Assembly: GCA_947503835.1 (NCBI GenBank)
Contig: CANNFM010000021.1
Span: 1-64,000, forward strand
Origin: an uncultured Aquimarina sp.
Lineage (GTDB): Bacteria; Bacteroidota; Bacteroidia; Flavobacteriales; Flavobacteriaceae
DNA length: 64,000 nt
Reading direction: 5' to 3'
In this document: one piece after another, positions 15,296-23,609 of the stretch
How the letters are laid out: each line of letters starts with the position of its first letter
Position numbering within the stretch: the first letter of the stretch is position 1
Notes under the pieces: generated by a model
What the model saw: only the letters and a program-made list of their open reading frames with translations
Database searches by the model: none
What the model was told of the DNA's origin: nothing
Position numbers and translations under genes: made by a program

Positions 15296-16687
15296 ATGAG
15301 CACATATGATATCATCGTTTTAGGAAGCGGTCCTGGGGGTTATGTAACCGCAATTAGAGCTTCACAATTAGGTTTAAAAACTGCAATAGTTGAAAAAGAA
15401 AGCTTAGGAGGCGTATGCCTAAACTGGGGATGTATCCCAACCAAAGCATTATTAAAAAGCGCACAGGTATTCGAATACCTTAAGCATGCATCTGATTATG
15501 GACTTACTGTTGAAAAATTCGATAAAGATTTTGATGCCGTTGTAAAACGAAGCCGTGGTGTTGCAGACGGAATGAGTAAAGGTGTTCAATTCTTAATGAA
15601 AAAGAATAAAATAGATGTTATCCAAGGTTTTGGAAAATTAAAAGCCAATAATAAAGTCACTGTAACTTCTGAAGATGGTAAAGCTACCGATTACGAAGCT
15701 AAGCACATCATTATTGCTACCGGAGCCAGATCGAGAGAACTTCCTAACTTACCTCAAGACGGTAAAAAAGTGATTGGTTACAGAGAAGCAATGACGTTAA
15801 AATCACAACCTAAGAAAATGATCGTTGTTGGATCAGGAGCTATAGGAGTAGAATTTGCACACTTTTATAACGCAATGGGAACCGAAGTTACTATTGTTGA
15901 GTTTTTACCAAACTTGGTTCCACTTGAAGACGAAGAAGTATCAAAACAGTTTGAGAGAAGTTTCAAAAAGGCAGGAATCAAAGTGATGACTAATTCTTCT
16001 GTTGAAAGTGTTGACACTAGCGGAGATGTGCTAAAAGCAACTGTAAAAACTAAAAAAGGAGAAGAAGTTCTTGAGGCTGATATCGTTTTATCTGCTGTTG
16101 GGATTAAAAGCAATATAGAAAATATAGGATTAGAAGAATTAGGGATAGCCACAGATAGAGATAAAATTGTGGTAAATGATTGGTATCAAACCAACATCCC
16201 TGGAGTATATGCTATTGGTGACGTTGTTACTGGTCCTGCTCTTGCACATGTCGCTTCTGCGGAAGGTATTACATGTGTAGAAAAAATTGCTGGGATGCAT
16301 GTTGAAGCTATAGATTATGGTAACATTCCTGGGTGTACCTATGCTTCTCCAGAAATCGCAAGCGTTGGTATGACCGAAAAACAGGCTAAAGAAGCCGGTT
16401 ATGAGCTAAAGGTTGGTAAATTTCCTTTCTCTGCATCTGGTAAAGCGAGTGCCGCAGGAACCAAAGATGGTTTCGTAAAAGTAATATTTGATGCCAAATA
16501 TGGCGAATGGTTAGGATGCCATATGATTGGTGCCGGAGTAACCGATATGATTGCAGAAGCCGTACTAGGGAGAAAACTAGAAACTACGGGTCACGAAGTT
16601 CTAAAAGCAATTCACCCACACCCAACGATGAGTGAAGCAGTAATGGAAGCCGTAGCTGATGCTTATGGTGAAGTGATTCATTTATAA
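15296..16687 (+). CDS. lpdA: dihydrolipoyl dehydrogenase (E3)
   Basis: A 463-aa FAD-dependent disulfide oxidoreductase, the E3 subunit that reoxidises lipoamide in 2-oxoacid dehydrogenase and glycine-cleavage complexes. The FAD-binding GSGPGG is at residues 10-15, the redox-active disulfide is Cys41/Cys46 in GGVCLNWGCIPTK, the NAD-binding GSGAIGVEF is near 183, and the C-terminal HPHPTMSEA carries the catalytic His. The length is typical. It stands alone, ending at a bidirectional terminator; E2 partners are not in this window. Confidence 0.96.
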   Translation: MSTYDIIVLGSGPGGYVTAIRASQLGLKTAIVEKESLGGVCLNWGCIPTKALLKSAQVFEYLKHASDYGLTVEKFDKDFDAVVKRSRGVADGMSKGVQFLMKKNKIDVIQGFGKLKANNKVTVTSEDGKATDYEAKHIIIATGARSRELPNLPQDGKKVIGYREAMTLKSQPKKMIVVGSGAIGVEFAHFYNAMGTEVTIVEFLPNLVPLEDEEVSKQFERSFKKAGIKVMTNSSVESVDTSGDVLKATVKTKKGEEVLEADIVLSAVGIKSNIENIGLEELGIATDRDKIVVNDWYQTNIPGVYAIGDVVTGPALAHVASAEGITCVEKIAGMHVEAIDYGNIPGCTYASPEIASVGMTEKQAKEAGYELKVGKFPFSASGKASAAGTKDGFVKVIFDAKYGEWLGCHMIGAGVTDMIAEAVLGRKLETTGHEVLKAIHPHPTMSEAVMEAVADAYGEVIHL

Positions 16688-16710
16688 CAAAAATAGAAGA
16701 TACAAAACAT

Positions 16711-16740
16711 AAAAAATCCGCTTTTACAGCGGATTTTTTT
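16711..16740. terminator. bidirectional terminator
   Basis: AAAAAATCCGC (16711-16721) and GCGGATTTTTT (16729-16739) with a 7-nt loop. It lies between convergent lpdA and 16770-18029. Confidence 0.93.
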
Positions 16741-16769
16741 ATATCATAATCTTCAAATATCTTCTTCTA

Positions 16770-18029
16770 CTACTCTCCCATAGCAGCTGCAACAGCCGCA
16801 GACATACGTTTATAAACACCGCTTTCTAATCGTTCTCGTATTGCCGAAAACGCAACTAATGTTTCTTCTATATCTTCCATAGTATGAGAGGCTGTGGGAA
16901 TCAATCGTAACAAAATTAATCCTTTAGGTATTACAGGGTATACTACAATCGAACAGAATATACCATGATTTTCTCTAAGATCTTTAACCAATGCCATTGC
17001 TTCAGGAATACTCCCTTTTAAATAAACCGGAGTAACGCAACTTTGGGTAGTTCCTAGATCAAAACCTCTATCTTTTAATCCATTTTGTAATGCATTTACA
17101 TTTTCCCATAATTTAGCTTTCAGCTCGGGCATGGTTCTAAGCATATCCAAACGTTTCAAAGCACCAACTACTAATTGCATTTGCAATGATTTTGCAAACA
17201 TCTGAGAACGTAAATTATATTTTAAATAATCTATTATTTCTTGATCTGCAGCAATAAAAGCTCCAGTACTTGCCATAGATTTAGCAAAAGTAGCAAAATA
17301 CACATCTATTTGATCCTGTATCCCCTGTTCTTCACCTGTTCCGGCTCCAGTGGCTCCTAAAGTACCAAATCCATGAGCGTCATCTACAAATAATCTGAAA
17401 TTATACTTTTCTTTTAAAGCTACTATCTCTTTCAATCTTCCTTGCTCACCTCTCATCCCAAAAACACCTTCAGAAATCAATAAAATTCCTCCACCGGTTT
17501 TTTCGGCCATTTTAGTAGCGCGCATCAGGTTTTTATCAATACTCTCTATATCATTATGACGATAGGTATATCTTTTTCCTTGATGTAATCGTACTCCGTC
17601 GATTATACACGCATGAGCATCTACATCATATACAATAATATCATCTTTGCTAACAAGAGCATCGATAGTCGACACCATTCCCTGGTAACCAAAATTTAAT
17701 AAATAAGATGCTTCTTTATCAACAAACTCTGCTAATTCATCCTGAAGTTGCTCATGTAAATCAGTGTGACCACTCATCATTCTTGCTCCCATAGGATAAG
17801 CCGATCCGTAATCTGCTGCTGCTTTTGCATCAACCTTACGTACTTCTTCTTTATTAGCCAGTCCTAAATAATCATTAATACTCCAAGTGATTACTTCCCT
17901 CCCTTGAAACTTCATTCTATTTGATATAGGCCCTTCTAATTTTGGAAAAACAAAATATCCTTCCGCCTGATCTGCCCATTTTCCTAGTGGCCCTTTGTCT
18001 TTATAAATTTTATCAAATAAATCTCTCAT
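16770..18029 (-). CDS. alpha-oxoamine synthase, probable cysteate C-fatty-acyltransferase
   Basis: A 419-aa PLP enzyme of the glycine C-acetyltransferase / serine palmitoyltransferase family. PLP Lys250 lies in FAKSMAS and the VDDAHGFG motif is at 215-222. It joins an acyl thioester to an amino acid with loss of CO2. Bacteroidota proteins of this type include CapB/SulA, which condenses cysteate with a fatty acyl donor to begin sulfonolipid (capnine) synthesis; the neighbouring cysteine-synthase-like gene at 18312-19352 supports that role. Alternatives are serine palmitoyltransferase or 2-amino-3-ketobutyrate ligase. Sulfonolipids are outer-membrane lipids tied to gliding in this group. Confidence 0.7.
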   Translation of the reverse strand: MRDLFDKIYKDKGPLGKWADQAEGYFVFPKLEGPISNRMKFQGREVITWSINDYLGLANKEEVRKVDAKAAADYGSAYPMGARMMSGHTDLHEQLQDELAEFVDKEASYLLNFGYQGMVSTIDALVSKDDIIVYDVDAHACIIDGVRLHQGKRYTYRHNDIESIDKNLMRATKMAEKTGGGILLISEGVFGMRGEQGRLKEIVALKEKYNFRLFVDDAHGFGTLGATGAGTGEEQGIQDQIDVYFATFAKSMASTGAFIAADQEIIDYLKYNLRSQMFAKSLQMQLVVGALKRLDMLRTMPELKAKLWENVNALQNGLKDRGFDLGTTQSCVTPVYLKGSIPEAMALVKDLRENHGIFCSIVVYPVIPKGLILLRLIPTASHTMEDIEETLVAFSAIRERLESGVYKRMSAAVAAAMGE

Positions 18030-18252
18030 CTATCAAAAAAATTTGTTTCTTATAAGTTTGCGAAAATACGGAAAATTGATTTGATGACATAATTATATTC
18101 AAATTCACTTTTACAAAGTGTTATTTTAACAAATCATCACTTCAACCACATATAAACGTTGATATTGCAATGTTTTCTGTTAATTTAGTGATTAAAACTA
18201 ATTTATAAACAAATTTAGGTATAGTTTTTCTTATTTTGCTTTTAAAACAATC

Positions 18253-18290
18253 GCAAAAAAAATGCACTTGATCCTTGATCAAATGCATTT
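18253..18290 (-). terminator. intrinsic terminator (minus)
   Basis: On minus, AAATGCATTTGATC pairs with GATCAAGTGCATTT (one mismatch, 3-nt loop), then eight T. It ends the 18312-19352 gene, so the downstream acyltransferase gene needs its own promoter. Confidence 0.85.
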
Positions 18291-18311
18291 AATCCTTAAT
18301 TTTTTTATATT

Positions 18312-19352
18312 TTATTTAATAAATTGAACTTCTGTAGCATCAATTTCACGCTGACTGTCAAAAAAGCCTTGTTCCATCATCCAGTCATCACTAAATACTT
18401 TACTCATATATCTAGAACCATGATCCGGTAAAATAACAATTACATTACTATTTTCATCAAATTCACCTTGTTCAGCAAGTTGTTTGATTCCTTGTAATGC
18501 CGCGCCACTAGTATACCCAAGAAATAAACCTTCGGTCTTTGCTAACTCTCTTGCTGTATGGGCACTATCCTCATCGTTTACTTTTTCAAATCTATCAATT
18601 GCTTCAAAATCTGTAGCCGTAGGAATTAGATTTTTACCTAATCCTTCAATACGATAAGGGTATATTTCTTCTTGATCAAATTCTTTGGTTTCATGGTATT
18701 TTTTCAATACCGAACCATATGCATCTATCCCTAAAACTCGAATATCTTTATTTTGCTCTTTTAAGTACCTTGCTGTACCTGATATTGTACCTCCAGTACC
18801 ACAACAAGCAACAAAGTGTGTTAAATGACCATTGGTTTGATCCCAAATTTCGGGGCCAGTAGAGTTATAATGTGCATCAATATTCAATTCATTAAAATAT
18901 TGATTTATATACACTGATCCTTTTATCTCTTCGTGTAAGCGTTTTGCTACTTGATAATATGACCTTGGATCATCTGCACTTACATGAGCAGGACAAACAT
19001 AAACTTTTGCGCCCATGTTTTTAAGCATTGCTATCTTATCTTTCGAAGATTTAGAGCTTACTGCCAAAATACAATCATATCCTTTTATCACACTAACCAT
19101 AGCCAAACTAAATCCTGTATTACCACTGGTGGTTTCAATAATGGTGTCACCGGGTTTAAGAATACCTTTTTTTTCTGCTTGTTCTATAATATAAAGTGCA
19201 ATTCTATCTTTAGTGGAGTGTCCCGGGTTAAAAGATTCTATCTTAGCATAGTAATTACCAGGGAAGCCTTTCATAATCTTGTTCAGTTTTACAAGTGGAG
19301 TATTACCTATAAGTTCTAAAACATTATTGTAAGCCTGTATATTTTCTCTCAT
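18312..19352 (-). CDS. cysteine-synthase-like PLP enzyme, probable cysteate synthase
   Basis: A 346-aa fold-type II PLP enzyme. The ATG at 19352 is preferred over a TTG at 19409, because the conserved region starts at once (NVLELIGNTPLVKLN). PLP Lys48 is in NPGHSTKDR, where normal O-acetylserine sulfhydrylases have GxSVKDR. The substrate loop TSGNTG is at 75-80 and the phosphate cradle GTGGT is present. Linked in the same direction to the alpha-oxoamine synthase at 16770-18029, it fits CapA-type cysteate synthase (O-phosphoserine plus sulfite to cysteate). A cysteine or cystathionine synthase remains possible. Confidence 0.68.
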   Translation of the reverse strand: MRENIQAYNNVLELIGNTPLVKLNKIMKGFPGNYYAKIESFNPGHSTKDRIALYIIEQAEKKGILKPGDTIIETTSGNTGFSLAMVSVIKGYDCILAVSSKSSKDKIAMLKNMGAKVYVCPAHVSADDPRSYYQVAKRLHEEIKGSVYINQYFNELNIDAHYNSTGPEIWDQTNGHLTHFVACCGTGGTISGTARYLKEQNKDIRVLGIDAYGSVLKKYHETKEFDQEEIYPYRIEGLGKNLIPTATDFEAIDRFEKVNDEDSAHTARELAKTEGLFLGYTSGAALQGIKQLAEQGEFDENSNVIVILPDHGSRYMSKVFSDDWMMEQGFFDSQREIDATEVQFIK

Positions 19353-19441
19353 ATAGTTGTGTTTAACAGGGTCGTGGATTAAAAACGGGGGAACCACTAT
19401 CTGCTTCAAAAAACGGTACGAAGTTACATTATTTTTTTTAA

Positions 19442-21577
19442 TTAATCCTTGATATCTTCTAAATCAAACAAAAACGCATATTCTTCGGCCACTTCTTTTA
19501 AAGCTTCAAATCTTCCTGAAGCCCCACCATGACCTGCATCCATATTAGTATGTAGTAGTAATAGATGATCATCTGTTTTTAGTTCTCTTAATTTGGCCAC
19601 CCACTTTGCAGGCTCCCAATATTGCACTTGTGAATCATGTAACCCTGTAGTAACAAGCATATTAGGATACTTCTGACTAACAACATTATCATAAGGTGAG
19701 TATGATTTCATATACTGATAGTACTTTTCTTCATTTGGATCACCCCACTCATCATACTCTCCCGTAGTTAAAGGGATACTATCATCTAGCATGGTAGTCA
19801 CTACATCGACAAACGGAACCGCTGCTACAACCCCATTATACAATTCTGGAGCCATATTAACGACTGCTCCCATTAGCAAACCTCCGGCAGAGCCTCCCAT
19901 GGCATACAAATGGTCAGAAGAAGTATACCTCTGCTCTATTAAAAACTTTGAACAATCAATAAAGTCGGTGAATGTATTTTTTTTCTTTAAAAGTTTTCCG
20001 TCCTCGTACCACGATCTTCCTAAATATTCGCTACCTCTTATATGTGCAATTGCAAAAATAAAACCTCGATCCAGTAAACTTAATCGTACTGTAGAAAAAT
20101 ATGGGTCTATAGTTGATCCGTATGAACCATAACCATATTGTAGTAAAGGATTCTTGCCATTTTTTTCTATTCCTTTACGATATACCATAGAAACAGGAAT
20201 CTTGGTTCCATCTTCTGCAGTCGCCCATACTCTTTCAGACACATAATTATTCTTATCAAATTTCCCTCCAAGTACTTCTTGTTCTTTCTTAATCTCTTTC
20301 TCCTTGGTATTCATATCAAAATCGATCACAGAATTAGGAGTGGTAAGAGAATTATATGAATATCTAAGTATGGTAGTATCAAAATCGGGATTTATACTCA
20401 CATAAGTGGTATAGGTTTCATTATCAAAAGGTAAATAATAATCTGCGCTACCATCCCATCGCTTAATATTAATCTTATTTAAACCATTACTACGTTCGCT
20501 AATTACATAATGATCCTTAAAAATTTCAATATCTTCAACCAATACGTCTTTCCTATGCGGGATAAGGTCTTCCCAGTTTTCTTTACTGGTATTAGCCTCT
20601 GATACCTTCATTATTTTAAAATTGGTAGCACCATCGGCATTGGTGAGTATGTAAAAGTTTTCTCCATAATGTGCAATACCGTATTCTAGTCCTCTGGTTC
20701 TGGGTTGAAAAACTTTAAATTCTCCCATTGGATCATCTGCTCTTAGCACCCTATATTCTGAAGTGAGGGTACTACTAGAACCTATAACAATATATTTTTT
20801 TGATTTTGTTTTATAAACGAATGTATTGAAAGTGTCATCTGTTTCATTAAACACCTCAACATCTTTTGAGGCATCTGTATCCAGGATATGTCTAAATATT
20901 TTATCTGATCTTAAAGTTTCATCATCTTTCTTTGTATAAAACAACGTTTTTCCATCTGCGGCCCATGTACTACCCCCTGTGGTTGTTTCAATTACATCTG
21001 GATATATTTCTCCGGTAACCAAATTCTTAATCCTAATTGTATATTTACGTCTACTAATGGTGTCTACTCCAAATGCAATATGTGTATTATCGGGACTAAT
21101 ACTTAACCCTACCATTCTATAATAGCTATGCCCTTCGGCCTCTTTATTACAATCAAACAGTATTTCTTCTTCTGCTTCTAAGGTTTCTTTTTTTCTAGAA
21201 TATATGGGATAATCCTTTCCTTTCTCATATCGTGTAATGTACCAATATCCATTAAGTTTGTATGGCACAGACGCATCATCTTCTTTAATACGCCCTTTCA
21301 TTTCTTCAAAAAGCGATGCCTGAAAATCTTTGGTATGAGCGGTCATCTTATCATTGAAATCGTTCTCCCGTTCTAGATAATCTATTACTTCTGGGTTTTC
21401 TCGTTCATTTAACCAGAAATAATTATCTACCCGAACATCATCATGCTTTTCGAGGTTGGTTGGTTTTTTATCAGCGATAGGAGGTTCTATTTTGGCGTCC
21501 AATGTCGTCATTTTGTTATTTTTACATGAAGTTGCAAAAGTAAGTGATAATAAAAATATAATGTGCGAAGTTTTCAT
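19442..21577 (-). CDS. ptrB: S9A family peptidase (oligopeptidase B), lipoprotein
   Basis: A 711-aa serine peptidase cleaving short peptides, typically after Arg/Lys. The signal peptide ends in lipobox ATSC (Cys18), so unlike the E. coli enzyme it is exported and lipid-anchored. A beta-propeller covers about residues 100-440. The catalytic domain has Ser in GGSAGGLLMG, Asp in LHDSQVQYWEPAKW and His in NMDAGHGGASGRF. The length fits a 686-aa oligopeptidase B core plus the export segment. Confidence 0.92.
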   Translation of the reverse strand: MKTSHIIFLLSLTFATSCKNNKMTTLDAKIEPPIADKKPTNLEKHDDVRVDNYFWLNERENPEVIDYLERENDFNDKMTAHTKDFQASLFEEMKGRIKEDDASVPYKLNGYWYITRYEKGKDYPIYSRKKETLEAEEEILFDCNKEAEGHSYYRMVGLSISPDNTHIAFGVDTISRRKYTIRIKNLVTGEIYPDVIETTTGGSTWAADGKTLFYTKKDDETLRSDKIFRHILDTDASKDVEVFNETDDTFNTFVYKTKSKKYIVIGSSSTLTSEYRVLRADDPMGEFKVFQPRTRGLEYGIAHYGENFYILTNADGATNFKIMKVSEANTSKENWEDLIPHRKDVLVEDIEIFKDHYVISERSNGLNKINIKRWDGSADYYLPFDNETYTTYVSINPDFDTTILRYSYNSLTTPNSVIDFDMNTKEKEIKKEQEVLGGKFDKNNYVSERVWATAEDGTKIPVSMVYRKGIEKNGKNPLLQYGYGSYGSTIDPYFSTVRLSLLDRGFIFAIAHIRGSEYLGRSWYEDGKLLKKKNTFTDFIDCSKFLIEQRYTSSDHLYAMGGSAGGLLMGAVVNMAPELYNGVVAAVPFVDVVTTMLDDSIPLTTGEYDEWGDPNEEKYYQYMKSYSPYDNVVSQKYPNMLVTTGLHDSQVQYWEPAKWVAKLRELKTDDHLLLLHTNMDAGHGGASGRFEALKEVAEEYAFLFDLEDIKD

Positions 21578-21701
21578 CTATTTCTAATAATTTTATGTTA
21601 TGATCTCGATAGAATTCGCCAATAATTATTTTAGGGTATATAAATTTGATTACTATGGCTTATTTCATATCTATCTTATAGTTTATTTACTACCAAAATA
21701 C

Positions 21702-21709
21702 TAATTTTG
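21702..21709 (+). promoter_or_regulatory. -7 promoter element (TAATTTTG)
   Basis: Exact match to Bacteroidota TAnnTTTG, 25 bp before the ybaB start. No clear -33 TTG at the ideal distance. Confidence 0.5.
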
Positions 21710-21733
21710 TTTTATAATTTTAAAAACACAACC

Positions 21734-22057
21734 ATGTTTGGAGATATGATGGGAATGATGGGCAAACTAAAAGAGGCTCAAAAAAAAGTCGAAGAGACTA
21801 AAAAAAGATTGGATACTGTTCTAATAGATGAAAGTAGTTCTTATAACCTCGTAAAAGTAACCATAACGGCTAACCGAAAAGTAAATAGCATAACCATTGA
21901 AGATAAGTTATTGGAAGACAAAGAGCAGTTGGAGGATTATTTAGTTGTAACTATAAATAAAGCAATCGCTAAAGCCACTGAAATACAAGAGGCCGAATTA
22001 GCTGCTGTAGCAAAAGAAGGAATGCCAAATATTCCTGGATTAGATTTATTTAAGTAG
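21734..22057 (+). CDS. YbaB/EbfC nucleoid-associated protein
   Basis: A 107-aa small DNA-binding protein (tweezer-shaped dimer). The ATG at 21734 (MFGDMMGMMGKLKEAQKKVE) is chosen; a TTG upstream falls inside the -7 promoter element. The long first helix, the central strand pair (VKVTITANRKVNSITIEDKLL) and the C-terminal NIPGLDLFK are typical of the family. In many bacteria it follows dnaX or precedes recR; here it is isolated beside oligopeptidase B on the other strand. Confidence 0.93.
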   Translation: MFGDMMGMMGKLKEAQKKVEETKKRLDTVLIDESSSYNLVKVTITANRKVNSITIEDKLLEDKEQLEDYLVVTINKAIAKATEIQEAELAAVAKEGMPNIPGLDLFK

Positions 22058-22180
22058 TGCTATCTGATTTAGAATCATTTATTCATAAAAAAAATACGCT
22101 TCCTTATTTTTATATTTTTCTTTTTCCTTTTAATTCTATAATTTTAACAAAAGCTAAAAAATTAACTAAAATCAAATAGT

Positions 22181-22501
22181 ATGTTTGAACTCAAAAACAA
22201 GGAAGGGTCAAGTTTTCATTTCACCTTAAAGGCTAAAAATGGGCAAGTAATCCTTAGTAGTGAAGTATATAACAGTAAATCAGCTGCAGAAAATGGTATA
22301 TCCTCTGTAAAGAAGAACTCCCCGGAAGATGGACGATATGAGCGCAAAACTGCAAAAAACGGAAAATTTTATTTCAATTTAAAGGCTGGTAATGGTCAGA
22401 TAATAGGTAGTAGCCAAATGTATTCTTCAGAATCAGGAATGGAAAATGGTATAAATTCTGTAAAAGAAAATGCTCCTGATGCTGATACTAAAGAAATATA
22501 A
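22181..22501 (+). CDS. YegP-family (DUF1508) protein, two repeats
   Basis: A 106-aa protein made of two tandem DUF1508 units at about residues 10-50 and 58-100, each with the pattern FxFxLKAxNGQxIxSSxxYxSxxxxENGIxSVK (FHFTLKAKNGQVILSS and FYFNLKAGNGQIIGSS). The fold is a small pseudo-symmetric beta structure, and proteins of this family are sometimes induced by stress. Function is unknown. Next to ybaB in the same direction with a 123-bp gap, it is probably an independent unit. Confidence 0.88.
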   Translation: MFELKNKEGSSFHFTLKAKNGQVILSSEVYNSKSAAENGISSVKKNSPEDGRYERKTAKNGKFYFNLKAGNGQIIGSSQMYSSESGMENGINSVKENAPDADTKEI

Positions 22502-22533
22502 AAATTTTAAGTGTTACGTTTTTTTATAAAACC

Positions 22534-22570
22534 AGATAAAGCTGTTCAACTATTCTGAACAGCTTTATCT
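22534..22570. terminator. bidirectional terminator inside the end of a CDS
   Basis: A perfect 15-bp stem: AGATAAAGCTGTTCA (22534-22548) and its complement (22556-22570), with a 7-nt loop. The minus-strand threonine aldolase gene ends within it, so its last residues are encoded by the stem. It also serves the plus-strand YegP-like gene. Confidence 0.85.
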
Positions 22571-23586
22571 AGTTTTAAAGAAGACAATACTTCTAAGAAA
22601 TACGTATGCATGTCTTGCGTATAATCTAAATGGGTAACAAATCTTAATTTACCTTGTCCCATACCATAAAAATGAATATTCTTTGTTGACATTTTGGAAA
22701 TAAAATCATTTTCATCACCATCAATTATAAAGATGACAATATTAGTTTCTATGGGTTCTACTTGCTTTACAAAAGATAATTTTTCTAATACAGCACCAAT
22801 TTCTTTGGCTCTTTTATGGTCTTCAGATAATCGAAGAATATGATTATCTAATGCATATAAGCCAGCTGCGGCCATATACCCTATTTGCCTCATGCCTCCT
22901 CCGAGAATTTTACGCACTCTAATCGCTTTTTCCATAATCTCTGTATTACCAATTAATACAGATCCAACGGGTGCTCCTAATCCTTTGCTTAAACACACCG
23001 AAATTGTATCAAAAACTTCTCCATATTGCTTTGGGCTTTCTTCTTTAGCAACCAAAGCATTCCATAATCTAGCTCCATCAAGATGATATCCCAAATTATG
23101 ATCCGTACATATATCTTTGATTCTTTTAATTTCTTCAAAATCATAACACGCCCCTCCACCTTTATTGGTTGTATTTTCTATACAAACCAAGCTAGTTAAA
23201 GGGCTATGGTAAAAATCAGGGGGATTAATCGATTCTTCTACCTGTCTAGCAGTTACCATCCCTCTATGTCCATTTATTAATTTACAAGACACACCACTAT
23301 TAAAAGACACCCCGCCTCCTTCATAATTGTAGACGTGAGCATATTGATCTGCGATAAGTTGTTCTCCCGGTTGGGTATGCAACTTAATGGCGGCTTGATT
23401 TGCCATGCTACCTGAAGGAAAAAACAAAGCGCTATCCATCCCAAACATATCGGCTATCCTACTTTCTAACTCATTTACGGTTGGATCTTCTTTATATACA
23501 TCATCCCCTACTTCAGCATTCATCATTGTATGAAGCATCTCTTGGGTAGGTTTGGTAACTGTATCGCTTCTAAGGTCTATTTTCAT
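22546..23586 (-). CDS. ltaE: low-specificity L-threonine aldolase
   Basis: A 346-aa PLP enzyme splitting threonine or allo-threonine into glycine and acetaldehyde. The N-terminus MKIDLRSDTVTKPTQEM and the PLP Lys201 in LSKGLGAPVGS are diagnostic; HLDGARLWNA is also conserved. The length is normal. The last few codons form half of a terminator stem. It is 23 bp downstream of a metalloprotease gene in the same direction and probably cotranscribed. Confidence 0.93.
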   Translation of the reverse strand: MKIDLRSDTVTKPTQEMLHTMMNAEVGDDVYKEDPTVNELESRIADMFGMDSALFFPSGSMANQAAIKLHTQPGEQLIADQYAHVYNYEGGGVSFNSGVSCKLINGHRGMVTARQVEESINPPDFYHSPLTSLVCIENTTNKGGGACYDFEEIKRIKDICTDHNLGYHLDGARLWNALVAKEESPKQYGEVFDTISVCLSKGLGAPVGSVLIGNTEIMEKAIRVRKILGGGMRQIGYMAAAGLYALDNHILRLSEDHKRAKEIGAVLEKLSFVKQVEPIETNIVIFIIDGDENDFISKMSTKNIHFYGMGQGKLRFVTHLDYTQDMHTYFLEVLSSLKLDKAVQNS

Positions 23587-23609
23587 GTATAAAAATTTTG
23601 TAAAACTGT

